Part shown: positions 16,183 to 24,182 of the stretch, piece by piece
Layout: each line of letters starts with the position of its first letter
How positions within the stretch are numbered: position 1 is the stretch's first letter
DNA from: a virus
Length of the DNA: 46,285 nt
Virus record (IMG/VR): IMGVR_UViG_3300031646_000503
Coordinates: 1 to 46,285 of that record
Strand: one strand, 5' to 3'
Notes under the pieces: model-generated
The model's database searches: none
Seen by the model: the letters and a program-made list of their open reading frames with translations, nothing else
What the model was told of the DNA's origin: nothing
Program-made: the position numbers and the translations under genes

Positions 16183-16452
16183 ATGGCAGACGATCCAAAA
16201 GTTAAAAAGTTATATGTTCATTCTGGCGATACATATGATATTGAGGCTGACAGCCTCGAAGCCCATGTGGCGATTTGTAGCGAAAGATATGGCGCATTGC
16301 ATCAACACATTGACGACTCGGAAACACGTTTAACTGAAAAAATTGATAATAATAGTAATCAAATTACTCGTTTAGAAAGAGTTTTCTTTTGGGGCATCGG
16401 CGCTGTTTTTATTACATTACTTGGCGCAATGTTGTCAACCATCTTTAAATAA
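16183..16452 (+). CDS. Coiled-coil protein with C-terminal membrane segment (XhlA-like layout)
   Basis: An 89-residue protein: an acidic N-terminal part, a predicted coiled coil at about residues 45-65 (DSETRLTEKIDNNSNQITRLE), and one C-terminal membrane helix at about 68-88 (FFWGIGAVFITLLGAMLSTIF). This order is that of XhlA-type haemolysin or holin-accessory proteins in other phages. AGGAG SD and late promoter fit a lysis or virion role. The assignment rests on layout, not on sequence identity. Confidence 0.55.
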   Translation: MADDPKVKKLYVHSGDTYDIEADSLEAHVAICSERYGALHQHIDDSETRLTEKIDNNSNQITRLERVFFWGIGAVFITLLGAMLSTIFK

Positions 16453-16475
16453 TAATTTCCAAATCTTCTTTTCGC

Positions 16476-16482
16476 ATAAATA
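16476..16482 (+). promoter_or_regulatory. T4-type late promoter, leaderless arrangement
   Basis: ATAAATA, exactly five bases, then ATG 16488. No SD. Confidence 0.78.
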
Positions 16483-16487
16483 CACGT

Positions 16488-16829
16488 ATGAATCTAACAG
16501 ATCTATATGGTGAAGAACCTATTGTTGAAGCACGGCGAGTCTGGGCTCGCCGTGGTAAAAAAGTTGTGCAAAAATTTCGTTGTACTAGTGGCTGGCGCAA
16601 AGGAAGATTAGTTGCTACAGCGGCTTCGTGTTCTAAACCAATAGATATGAAGAAACGCTTTACGTTGAGAAAAACTAAAGCACGATTAGGAAAACGAATT
16701 GCACGAAAAACTGCAAGGTCAAAGAAATTTAATCCAATTACGAAGAGGATTACGCAATTGAATAAAAGTACTCGTCCTAAGACGCCAGGACGATCAAAAG
16801 GCGGCGTAAAATGGTGGCATAGAACATGA
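16488..16829 (+). CDS. Very basic DNA-binding-like protein with CTS-like start
   Basis: A 113-residue protein, extremely rich in K and R after residue 15. The first 14 residues, MNLTDLYGEEPIVE, are acidic and end in a gp21-type I-x-E site, so cleavage would release a basic mature protein starting ARRVWARRGKK. VQKFRCTSGWRKGR and two cysteines (C32, C48) could form a small metal or disulfide site. The composition suits a DNA-condensing internal head protein injected with the genome. It is the first of a run of overlapping genes (16826, 17257, 18126). Confidence 0.65.
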   Translation: MNLTDLYGEEPIVEARRVWARRGKKVVQKFRCTSGWRKGRLVATAASCSKPIDMKKRFTLRKTKARLGKRIARKTARSKKFNPITKRITQLNKSTRPKTPGRSKGGVKWWHRT

Positions 16830-17254
16830 AAACGTTTAGAGAATATTTAGAAGAAATTAATGCAAAACCACCCGGTGCCCCAGCAGGAACACAAGCGGCA
16901 TCTAATAAAACTAATGTAGCAAACACAGGAGGCGCAACTTCTGGTGCTCAAACAAAGCCAAGTTCCAATTTACAAGGAGTAACTAACGTTGTTCCAGCAC
17001 AAAGTAATTCACCAACAGCACAAGGTTCACAAGGAACAGTAGCACCAACTGATATGGAACAACCAGAAGCGGTTGTTAATGTTAAGTCTGGACAAAATGC
17101 AGGACAAACTGCTCTTAAAGATTTTAAAGCAACAGTAACACCAGGTGAATCTGAAATAGAATTTAAAAGTGCTGACGGAAAGACATTTATGGTTCCGCAA
17201 GAATTTTTTATTGATGAACAAATTACGGATCTTAAAAAACTTTCAGGGATTTAG
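16826..17254 (+). CDS. Low-complexity late protein with CTS-like start
   Basis: A 142-residue protein opening MKTFREYLEEINAK, the closest match here to T4's capsid-targeting sequence MKTYQEFIAE, with an L-x-E cleavage site at residue 10. The middle is disordered, rich in P, A, G, T, S and Q. A folded-looking tail (SEIEFKSADGKTFMVPQEFF) ends in DLKKLSGI, repeated at the end of the next gene. Probable internal or prohead-core protein. It overlaps the previous stop by four bases. Confidence 0.65.
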   Translation: MKTFREYLEEINAKPPGAPAGTQAASNKTNVANTGGATSGAQTKPSSNLQGVTNVVPAQSNSPTAQGSQGTVAPTDMEQPEAVVNVKSGQNAGQTALKDFKATVTPGESEIEFKSADGKTFMVPQEFFIDEQITDLKKLSGI

Positions 17255-17260
17255 AAATGA
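17229..17260 (+). repeat. Direct repeat copy 1 at a gene junction
   Basis: A 32-base sequence spanning the end of one gene and the ATG of the next, encoding LKKLSGI and the start. Copy 2 is at 18098-18129 with two mismatches. Confidence 0.9.
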
Positions 17261-18129
17261 TAATAAATGATATTATATTGAAAGAGACAACAATTATATC
17301 ACCTTTTGGTCTTACTAGATATAATAAGGTAGCCGAGTTATCAGAATCACATATTCGAAATGTTTTAGGTGTTGAAATACCTTTAACTGAATCGGTATAT
17401 TCATTTAAATATAGAGAACAAATTCTATATGAACAAGAACTCTATGAAGGAATGTTAGATTCAGTTAAAACTTACCTTGGTAACAAATATACTACCACCG
17501 TTAATGACATTAACGGTGGTATTAAAGATTTTAAAGATGCCGCTATACTAATAAAAGATACTATAACAAACCCAGATGGCCTGCCACAAATACTCCAACA
17601 AATTAAAAAATATTTTACAAACACGGTTTGGAAACCGTTAATTAACCTTTTTAATAAATTTATTGAACAAATATCAGGTGGGTCAATTCCACAAGAGTTG
17701 ATTGATAAAGTAATATGGGTTAAAGACTTCCTTGTGGCCAAGGTGCAATCGTTGTTGGCTATAACAGGTTGGACTGGATTTATGACTATTATAGGCATAT
17801 ATGGTTTTATATCATTTATTAAAGTAAAAGTTCAAGGACTTGTTGGACTAGCAGTCGACACAGCAATTGATAGTATTAAAGATTTTTTTATTGGAACGTT
17901 TGATATGCTTAAAGATAATATGGATAAGGTTATGCAGACCGCAGCCAGTACCTCAATAGGCGCATTTTTTACTGCGATCAGTGTAATTAAAGAAGTTCAT
18001 GCCGCATTTATAACTATGTTATCTTATATTAAAAGCAAAATATGGGCCGGCCGGACAGTGCAAGCAAACACAAATCCAGTTGGCGAAGACATTCAATATC
18101 TTAAAAAACTTTCAGGGATACAGAAATGA
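17257..18129 (+). CDS. Membrane protein with CTS-like start
   Basis: A 290-residue protein starting MIINDIILKE, with an L-x-E cleavage site at residue 10. After an amphipathic region there are hydrophobic segments near residues 165-185 (LLAITGWTGFMTIIGIYGF) and 220-250 (IGAFFTAISVIKEVHAAF). It ends YLKKLSGIQK, matching the previous gene's C-terminus. A CTS-bearing membrane-active protein could insert in the host inner membrane during injection, but this is inference. The ATG follows the previous stop by two bases. Confidence 0.6.
   Translation: MIINDIILKETTIISPFGLTRYNKVAELSESHIRNVLGVEIPLTESVYSFKYREQILYEQELYEGMLDSVKTYLGNKYTTTVNDINGGIKDFKDAAILIKDTITNPDGLPQILQQIKKYFTNTVWKPLINLFNKFIEQISGGSIPQELIDKVIWVKDFLVAKVQSLLAITGWTGFMTIIGIYGFISFIKVKVQGLVGLAVDTAIDSIKDFFIGTFDMLKDNMDKVMQTAASTSIGAFFTAISVIKEVHAAFITMLSYIKSKIWAGRTVQANTNPVGEDIQYLKKLSGIQK
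18098..18129 (+). repeat. Direct repeat copy 2 at a gene junction
   Basis: Matches 17229-17260 at 30 of 32 positions and again straddles a stop/ATG junction. Downstream the two genes continue with similar peptides (xIxxIxLKETT), extending the similarity at protein level. Confidence 0.9.
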
Positions 18130-19391
18130 AGATTGATGAGATTAAATTAAAAGAAACAACTACTGGTGCAACAGGTGCAGGTTCGATTGCGGTTTCGATC
18201 AGTTCGGTCGGTGATGGCGGAATGATTTCACGGACAGGTACAAAAAAGAAAAGCAAAAAGAACAAGAATCCGCATGGTATTGATATGCCTAAAGATTCTT
18301 TATTTGCTGGTAAGAAGAATGTTACTGAAACTTCATTGCCACCACATTTAGCAAAGTTTTTTGATAAAGAGGGCAATGTAAAACCAGAAGTTGCAAAACG
18401 CATGTCTAAAAAGAAAGATTATAAAATAACAGATGTTACGCCAAAGGGCTATGGCCCTGAGAATTATTATGAAATTGGCGGCGACCGCTATGATGGCGGT
18501 ATAGTGTTTAAAGTATATATAGGTGGAGATGAAGTTCATAGTGATATTATTGATGCCGATCATCCTTATGTGTACAACGGTAAAAAATATGATGGTGTTA
18601 CGAAAGCATTAGATGCAATTGCTAAAGATAATGATTTAGATTCTGCCGATGATTTTAAACGTGTAGAGATGGAAGGGTCAATACCTGATGATAAGGCAGC
18701 AGGTATTAAATGGGCCGATGATCCAGATTGGAAAAAGTTACATGATATGAATCTTGACATGGTACAAGATTTTATTGCTCATAAAGAAGAAACAAACGAA
18801 GCACATGATGATTTTGATATGGATGATGAAATAGCATCATACGATGGCGACGATGATGCCGAGCCAATGAGCGATGCACCGTATGCAATTTTATGGCACG
18901 GACAGTATGCTGAATGGTACGGTGACAATGATCCTGAAAGCGGCGAAGGCCGTTATAAAATGAAAGGTGATGCAGGTAATGTACTTGCTAAGAATATTCC
19001 AACGTATGCACAAGCAGAGAAACTTTTGCCACGAGTATCGGGAATGGGACACGTTGGCGATCACGGAGAATGGGGCAAAGATCATTCAGTTGTAATGCAA
19101 GCCTCAGATCCAATAATTGTACCAATGAAAGAATTAGGAGAGCATTTTTATAGTTATGATTCTGATATGCAACAATATAGCGATATGGGCAATGACGATC
19201 ATCATGATGTAATAGATTTGGCAGGCGTAGACGAAAGAAAACTTTCCGGATCCGAAAAAAAAAACAAAGAGCATAATGTAAAAAAGTTAAAAAAACATAA
19301 GAAGAGTTTTTCAAAATATGGAAAAGATGCAGACAGCGTTATGTATGCAGTAGCAACAAGAGATGCTAAAAAAGGAAAGAAATACAAATAG
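18126..19391 (+). CDS. Acidic late protein with CTS-like start
   Basis: A 421-residue protein starting MKIDEIKLKE (L-x-E site at residue 10). A basic patch KKKSKKNKN lies near residue 40. The centre is very acidic with many D, E, G and Y residues. The C-terminus YGKDADSVMYAVATRDAKKGKKYK resembles a YGxxxxxVxYATAxKxAKK tail found in various phage structural and prohead proteins. It overlaps the preceding gene by four bases. Probably internal to the head; no enzyme motif. Confidence 0.6.
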   Translation: MKIDEIKLKETTTGATGAGSIAVSISSVGDGGMISRTGTKKKSKKNKNPHGIDMPKDSLFAGKKNVTETSLPPHLAKFFDKEGNVKPEVAKRMSKKKDYKITDVTPKGYGPENYYEIGGDRYDGGIVFKVYIGGDEVHSDIIDADHPYVYNGKKYDGVTKALDAIAKDNDLDSADDFKRVEMEGSIPDDKAAGIKWADDPDWKKLHDMNLDMVQDFIAHKEETNEAHDDFDMDDEIASYDGDDDAEPMSDAPYAILWHGQYAEWYGDNDPESGEGRYKMKGDAGNVLAKNIPTYAQAEKLLPRVSGMGHVGDHGEWGKDHSVVMQASDPIIVPMKELGEHFYSYDSDMQQYSDMGNDDHHDVIDLAGVDERKLSGSEKKNKEHNVKKLKKHKKSFSKYGKDADSVMYAVATRDAKKGKKYK

Positions 19392-19400
19392 GATAATATT

Positions 19401-20096
19401 ATGACAGTAAAAACTTATAATAACCTCATTGATGAGATGAAAGAACTTGCTGATAGACTCAACAAGCATTACGATACTGTAACTTTAGAAACAGTAGAGG
19501 AATTAGATACACCTGCTACTGAAACTCAACGTATTCTTAATGAACTTAAAGACAAAGGCGTTCTCAAAGAAGAAGAAATGCAAGAGGCTTGGTGGGATAA
19601 AAAAGAGCCAGGCAAAATTGAATATGACGAGATTGGAGAAGATGCAGGATCTGACGATGATCAAAGGTTTGTTCATAAACAATTTATGGAAGTATCAAAT
19701 AGACTAGATTGGATTGCAGAACGTTTTTCAGAAGATAGTATGCTTGCAAGGAAAACTGGAGAAATCGGCGGCGATACAGGCGGGTTTGGAAAAGTTTCCC
19801 AAGCGGCCGATATGCTACTTTCCGCAATTGAAGAATTACATCGTGATGCAATGGGACACATACATCAAGAGTCACTTGAGGTTGAAGAAGGCTACCAAAC
19901 AATGCCACCAATTGATAAAGAGCGTTATACAGAACTCCAAGGCCTAGAAGGCCCGTTTATGACGTTGTCTGGTAAAGTAGTTTATTATGATCCAAAAGAA
20001 GGCAAGTATTATGATAGAGATTCAGATATATATTTAGATTATGATGAATGGAAAGCATACGATAGTAAACCAGATTGGTCATCAAAGGAAGACTAA
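19401..20096 (+). CDS. Acidic late protein with CTS-like start
   Basis: A 231-residue protein beginning MTVKTYNNLIDE, with an I-x-E site at residue 12, and an AGGA SD just upstream. It is acidic and helical, with a Y/D-rich C-terminal domain (KVVYYDPKEGKYYDRDSD). Its stop overlaps the ATG of the ADP-ribosyltransferase-like gene (TAATG), so the two are probably translated together. No known family recognised. Confidence 0.6.
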   Translation: MTVKTYNNLIDEMKELADRLNKHYDTVTLETVEELDTPATETQRILNELKDKGVLKEEEMQEAWWDKKEPGKIEYDEIGEDAGSDDDQRFVHKQFMEVSNRLDWIAERFSEDSMLARKTGEIGGDTGGFGKVSQAADMLLSAIEELHRDAMGHIHQESLEVEEGYQTMPPIDKERYTELQGLEGPFMTLSGKVVYYDPKEGKYYDRDSDIYLDYDEWKAYDSKPDWSSKED

Positions 20097-20548
20097 TGAA
20101 TTTAACCGAACTAATGCGAGACTTTAAAAGTCGAATTGTTGAAAACCAGTTGTGGGATAATTTAATGGACCGCAACGATGGTGTGTTTTATCGCGGCCAA
20201 AGATCATCAGGACGCGGCGGCGGCACTGGTTTAGGAGCATTAGGAAATGGTGTTTATTTAACATGGTCATCGTCCATGGCAGACTTTTTTGCTAAGGAAG
20301 TAGACGGCGAAGTTAAAGAATATAGAGTTAAGCCAGGTCTTAAGATGGCAGATAGTGCTGGAGCAGACTTTGGTGAGATAAAACAATCCATGGGTTTTCA
20401 ACCATGGGAATACAGCGACGACCCAATGTTTGGTGGTATGCTAACTATGGGATTAAAAGATAAAGGCTATGATGGTGCTGTTAGTGATAATCAAGCAGAA
20501 GGCATAGTTATTTTTGATCCAAAGAATGTTGAGGAAGTAGAACAATGA
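20096..20548 (+). CDS. Putative ADP-ribosyltransferase with CTS-like start
   Basis: A 150-residue protein. Its C-terminal 120 residues follow the ADP-ribosyltransferase (ART) fold pattern. R33 is in VFYRGQ; GNGVYLTWSSSMADFF (51-66) corresponds to the STS strand and helix. KEYRVKPGLKMAD, GYDGAV, and Q133-A-E135 in AEGIVIFDPKNV match the ARTT-loop Q/E-x-E and the following strand, giving an R-S-E set. The first 16 residues, MNLTELMRDFKSRIVE, end in a gp21-type site. T4 Alt is likewise a packaged, CTS-bearing ADP-ribosyltransferase, so injection to modify host RNA polymerase or ribosomes is an attractive inference. Target unknown. Confidence 0.62.
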   Translation: MNLTELMRDFKSRIVENQLWDNLMDRNDGVFYRGQRSSGRGGGTGLGALGNGVYLTWSSSMADFFAKEVDGEVKEYRVKPGLKMADSAGADFGEIKQSMGFQPWEYSDDPMFGGMLTMGLKDKGYDGAVSDNQAEGIVIFDPKNVEEVEQ

Positions 20549-20760
20549 AATATACAGAAATTTTAGGTGGCATTCAGACTTGGGTTAATAATGAAGAAAA
20601 TGAATTGGTTGAAGCGGTTCAAAAAGAAGGCCGGCTACGACATACAGATTTAGACGAAAGACAATTAGAGCATTGTAATAATTTAGTTAAACGTGGCATT
20701 TTAATGAGGCAAGAAGACCAAGACGGCCATTATTTTAAAGAAGTTAATGATGATTTATAA
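20545..20760 (+). CDS. Small winged-helix-like protein
   Basis: A 71-residue protein starting MKYTEILGGIQTW, overlapping its neighbours on both sides. The order ELVEAVQKEG, RLRHTDLDERQLEHCNNLVKRG and DGHYFKEV is that of a small winged-helix domain (helix, helix-turn-helix, beta-wing). It may bind DNA. The N-terminus is loosely CTS-like but has no clear cleavage site. Confidence 0.5.
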   Translation: MKYTEILGGIQTWVNNEENELVEAVQKEGRLRHTDLDERQLEHCNNLVKRGILMRQEDQDGHYFKEVNDDL

Positions 20761-21199
20761 TCCAAATGACCTTCCGGAATATCATGCAGAAATTGATTGG
20801 TCAAAACCAACAGCATTATTTTTAGGAAGATTTAATCCATGGAATTCAGGCCACCGCGCAACATTTGAAACAATGCTACGAGCAGGAGAAAAAAATTTTC
20901 AGGGAAGAGGTAACGACCCTGTTTCAAAAGCAAAGCAAGTTTGCATAATGGTTAGAGATCAAGGCGAGGATAATTTTAATGAGATTAAAGAAAGTATTAT
21001 TGAATCCTTAGAACCTGATTATCATGGCAAATATACTATTATGCAAGTTCCAGATATTACAGATATTTTTTATGGTAGACAAGTTAGTTTTGATGTGCAT
21101 CGTGTATGTTTACCATCAGAGTTAGAACCAGTTCCTGGTAAAAAAGTACGGGCGGAAGAGCAGTACCATCAACAGAAATTTTGGGCGAATCGACAATAG
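20747..21199 (+). CDS. Cytidylyltransferase-like nucleotidyltransferase
   Basis: A 150-residue protein with LFLGRFNPWNSGH near residues 29-41, matching the GRFxPxxxGH nucleotide-binding motif of the NadM/NadR-like cytidylyltransferase family. DITDIFYGRQVSFDV resembles the second conserved block of phage members (YGRxVxYxV). The usual C-terminal SxTxxR motif is replaced by KKVRAEEQY, so activity is uncertain. The family transfers AMP or CMP, for example in NAD synthesis. It overlaps the preceding gene by 14 bases. Confidence 0.72.
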   Translation: MMIYNPNDLPEYHAEIDWSKPTALFLGRFNPWNSGHRATFETMLRAGEKNFQGRGNDPVSKAKQVCIMVRDQGEDNFNEIKESIIESLEPDYHGKYTIMQVPDITDIFYGRQVSFDVHRVCLPSELEPVPGKKVRAEEQYHQQKFWANRQ

Positions 21200-21234
21200 T
21201 AATAAGTAATATAAACTATGACGAGGTGTTAGTT

Positions 21235-21705
21235 ATGACTAGTGCTACTGATATGAAAAAGATACTGGAAACTTTAGAAGTTACTCTCAATAAAGTTGTT
21301 AATAATGTTGTAGAGGAAGGTAAACCTATTATACATAAAAAAGGTATTTTAGGTAATACTTGGGAAGTTGTTAAGGAAGATATTAATCATTATAGAATTT
21401 TTTGTAAAGAAACTAATAATACGCTTGTTGATAATATCGAATTGTATGAAGTTGCATTTAATATTGCATATCTATTAAACAAAGGAAATGCAATAGAATC
21501 GGAAAAAGTTAAAAAAATTATCCGAGAGAATGAACAATTTTGTAAACATTTTTATAAAGCAATATTTTATAACAAAAAACGCAAAATATATGCGAAACAA
21601 GGAAACTGGCAAAAACATGTTCTTATGGAAACACAGTTTGAAATTGCTCGAGATCAGGCGATTCACGCAAGAGAGAAACTTCGAAATTCGAAACAAAAGT
21701 CATAA
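21235..21705 (+). CDS. Late-region protein of unknown function
   Basis: A 156-residue helical protein from ATG 21235, chosen for the GAGG SD; an in-frame ATG at 21181 overlaps the previous gene. It is lysine-rich toward the C-terminus (EKLRNSKQKS). No membrane segment or motif recognised. The following late promoter overlaps its stop codon. Confidence 0.6.
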   Translation: MTSATDMKKILETLEVTLNKVVNNVVEEGKPIIHKKGILGNTWEVVKEDINHYRIFCKETNNTLVDNIELYEVAFNIAYLLNKGNAIESEKVKKIIRENEQFCKHFYKAIFYNKKRKIYAKQGNWQKHVLMETQFEIARDQAIHAREKLRNSKQKS

Positions 21706-21708
21706 ATA
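21702..21708 (+). promoter_or_regulatory. T4-type late promoter
   Basis: ATAAATA overlapping the previous stop, 31 bases before ATG 21739. The leader carries an AGGGG SD. Confidence 0.7.
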
Positions 21709-21738
21709 TGTTTATCCAGTAATAAACAGGGGATAAGC

Positions 21739-22467
21739 ATGTTTTTAAACGATTTATCAAATAATACAATACACTTTAATAGAATTAACCGTTGGCTTAA
21801 TTCAGAATTTGGTGTCTCCGTTGACAATACCTCGTCAAGGACAAACCTTATTGAGGCCAAAGGTAAATTAGAAGTTCGTAAAAACAAAATTGCCTCCAAT
21901 AGTAAGTTTAATGAATATCATAGTGATAAAGGTTATGTGAAGACTATGCTAATGCTTGAAGCAGTAAATATGCTTCTTAGTAATAGCGAAGGTTCAATTA
22001 TGGCTACGGTGCAACCAATTAATCTTTCGGAACAAACAGATGAGATTGAAAATGCTCAAATTCTTTTGGCCGCACAGGATATGGTTGATAAACTTACTGC
22101 TATGGCAGAAGATTTAGCAGAACTTCAAACAAAGGCATTGATGCCACTAGTTGATGAGATTAAGTATAACTTAGGTCAGCAACAGGCACAGTCTTTTAAT
22201 GATACAGCAAAAGGACAATTACAATCTGCTCTAGACGCTATTATAGGCGTTAAAGATGCAATGGGTGATCAAGTATTAGCATTACAAGGTGGCGAAGTTC
22301 CTGCTCCAGATATGGGTGCAGAACCAGAAATGCCTGGGATGCCCGAAGAGGAACCTGCCGCAGAAATACCAGGCGAAGTTCCAGCAGAAGATACTCAAGA
22401 TATGATGGGCGGCGCCGATGAAGTTGCAGGCCCAGCAGAGTCACCACTAGGTAGAGAAGAAAAGTAA
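21739..22467 (+). CDS. Conserved T4-like phage structural or core protein
   Basis: A 242-residue protein. The centre (SEGSIMATVQPINLSEQ, NAQILLAAQDMVDKL and LMPLVDEIKYNL) resembles a conserved protein I associate with T4-like cyanophages near head genes. The last 60 residues are disordered and rich in P, E, G and A, like prohead-core proteins. AGGGG SD and a late promoter precede it. A role in head assembly is inferred. Confidence 0.6.
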   Translation: MFLNDLSNNTIHFNRINRWLNSEFGVSVDNTSSRTNLIEAKGKLEVRKNKIASNSKFNEYHSDKGYVKTMLMLEAVNMLLSNSEGSIMATVQPINLSEQTDEIENAQILLAAQDMVDKLTAMAEDLAELQTKALMPLVDEIKYNLGQQQAQSFNDTAKGQLQSALDAIIGVKDAMGDQVLALQGGEVPAPDMGAEPEMPGMPEEEPAAEIPGEVPAEDTQDMMGGADEVAGPAESPLGREEK

Positions 22468-22799
22468 TGAAACTTGCTGAGATTTTTTTTAGTGAAGATC
22501 AAGGATCCAATGCTGATATAATTAAATCAGAAATTGGCGATCTATTGTTCATGATGAAAAATCAAGGCATAACTGAAATTGAAACGGAATTTGTTATTAA
22601 GAAGTTACACGACAATGGTATAGATATAGATAAAATATTATTAATTGATACACTTAATGATATGCCAGATTTAGTAAATACTGCTACAGTAGAAATGATA
22701 ACATTAAAAGTAGAGAATTTACCAGATGCTACAACAGATGCCGATCAAGCACAAGATACCGTTGCACAAGCGGCAGATAGTGCTAATCCACTTACTTAG
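22467..22799 (+). CDS. Small acidic late protein with CTS-like start
   Basis: A 110-residue protein starting MKLAEIFFSED, loosely CTS-like (F-S-E rather than L/I-x-E). The middle is helical and the C-terminus is an acidic A/D/T-rich tail. Its ATG overlaps the stop of the previous gene. Likely co-translated with the core-like protein; function unknown. Confidence 0.55.
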   Translation: MKLAEIFFSEDQGSNADIIKSEIGDLLFMMKNQGITEIETEFVIKKLHDNGIDIDKILLIDTLNDMPDLVNTATVEMITLKVENLPDATTDADQAQDTVAQAADSANPLT

Positions 22800-22807
22800 G
22801 AGAGGAA

Positions 22808-23431
22808 ATGGCTGTTAACAATATAATGATTAGTGCCGCCGACGCTAAGTTACAAGGACAAGGAAATCTTGTTATACTTAGGGAAGTCCGCGTAATTGAG
22901 GAAGCGATTTTAACAGCGGTTAGTAATAGTTTACTAAACGCAACGGTTTCCGACGGCACTGTAATGACAATGAGTACCCCTGCTATTTCCGTTACAGGAA
23001 CAATTAATAATCCAACAATAACAGCCGCAGATACTTTTACTATTAATAGTACTACGGTTACTGCTAGTGGAACAACACTTAATTCATTAGTAGATGATAT
23101 TAATACTTTAGCACTAACAGGTATTACAGCAAGTAAAACATCAGTCGCCGGCACATTAAAAATTTCAAGCGATAATAATAATTTTGCATTAACAATTGCC
23201 GCCGGGTCCGGCACAATTTTATCAGATGTTGGTATTACCGCAAGCATAACAAATGCAACAGATGTAAGTAAAACATATTATAATGTATGGCAAGCAACTG
23301 CTATCGATACAACATACACACAGCAAATGGCAGAAATAATTAAAAACTTTGTAGATTTAGGTTATACAATTATTAGGCAGAAGAATGCCTCGACATCCAA
23401 TACTACTTTTAAATGGCATGTTACTTGGTAA
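22808..23431 (+). CDS. Virion structural protein with hook/flagellin-like insert
   Basis: A 207-residue protein beginning MAVNNIMISA and preceded by AGGAG. Residues about 55-145 (TFTINSTTVTASGTTLNSLVDDIN and LKISSDNNNFALTIAAG) look like the beta-rich insert domains of flagellar hook and hook-associated proteins, a module also used in phage tail proteins. The ends are more helical (REVRVIEEAIL, QQMAEIIKNF). Probably a tail or baseplate part. Confidence 0.6.
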   Translation: MAVNNIMISAADAKLQGQGNLVILREVRVIEEAILTAVSNSLLNATVSDGTVMTMSTPAISVTGTINNPTITAADTFTINSTTVTASGTTLNSLVDDINTLALTGITASKTSVAGTLKISSDNNNFALTIAAGSGTILSDVGITASITNATDVSKTYYNVWQATAIDTTYTQQMAEIIKNFVDLGYTIIRQKNASTSNTTFKWHVTW

Positions 23432-23439
23432 ATAGGCTA

Positions 23440-23468
23440 TTGACAAATGATATTTCTTGTAGTATACT
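23440..23468 (+). promoter_or_regulatory. Early-type promoter, leaderless arrangement
   Basis: TTGACA (23440-23445), 17 bases, TATACT (23463-23468), then six bases to ATG 23475. The expected start site coincides with the ATG and no SD exists. Confidence 0.8.
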
Positions 23469-23474
23469 ATAAGA

Positions 23475-24155
23475 ATGTCATTAATAAACAAATTATACGA
23501 ATATCCCAAATTAAAACGAACAGATAAAGATGGCGAACGTCTTTATGATACAGGAAATGCAAAGGTACCTTCTGTAACGACTATCCTTGGCCGCATGAAA
23601 GATATGTCTGGCATTAATGCTTGGAGAGCTCGTGTCGGAGCAGAAGAAGCACAACGTATTTTAGTAGAAGCCGGAAATTTAGGTACAGCAACACATAAAC
23701 ATTTAGAAAATCATTGTTTAGGTATAGAGCGTCCTGGCGGCACAAATTTACTTAGACAAATAGCATCTAAATTAGCAGACGTAGTTATTGAAAATGGCCT
23801 TGTAAATGTTAATGAAGTATGGGGATTAGAAGCATCATTATATTCTCCCGAACTTTATGCAGGTACTACAGATTGTGTAGGACTTTGGAAAGATAAACCC
23901 GCCATTATAGATTTTAAAACATCTCGTTCAGTAAAAAAACGAGAATGGATCGAGGATTATTTTTTACAAGGTTCAGCATATGCTATGGCACATAATGAAT
24001 TATTTGGCACAGATATAAAAACAGTTGTTATTATGATGGTTACACATGAAGGAAAGTATTTAGAATTTACTATTGAACAAGATGAGTTTGATGAATATAT
24101 TAGTAAGTGGCTTGATAAACTAAAAGAATATTACAAGGTTTATGATAAATACTAA
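23475..24155 (+). CDS. PD-(D/E)XK exonuclease (RecB/Cas4-like)
   Basis: A 226-residue nuclease. E119, D133 (TTDCVGLW), D146-F-K148 (IIDFKTSR) and Q165 (FLQGSAYA) form the PD-(D/E)XK active-site pattern of RecB-family nucleases, including the conserved glutamine helix. GTATHKHLEN (70-79) provides the upstream histidine. In T4-like marine phages such proteins are annotated as exonucleases for DNA processing or host DNA breakdown. It has a leaderless early promoter although it sits among virion genes. Confidence 0.85.
   Translation: MSLINKLYEYPKLKRTDKDGERLYDTGNAKVPSVTTILGRMKDMSGINAWRARVGAEEAQRILVEAGNLGTATHKHLENHCLGIERPGGTNLLRQIASKLADVVIENGLVNVNEVWGLEASLYSPELYAGTTDCVGLWKDKPAIIDFKTSRSVKKREWIEDYFLQGSAYAMAHNELFGTDIKTVVIMMVTHEGKYLEFTIEQDEFDEYISKWLDKLKEYYKVYDKY
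24145..24151 (+). promoter_or_regulatory. T4-type late promoter
   Basis: ATAAATA inside the last codons of the exonuclease gene, 32 bases before the GTG at 24183. The leader has a GGAG SD. Confidence 0.65.
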
Positions 24156-24182
24156 TATTAAGTAATACTGGAGATTTATGCT

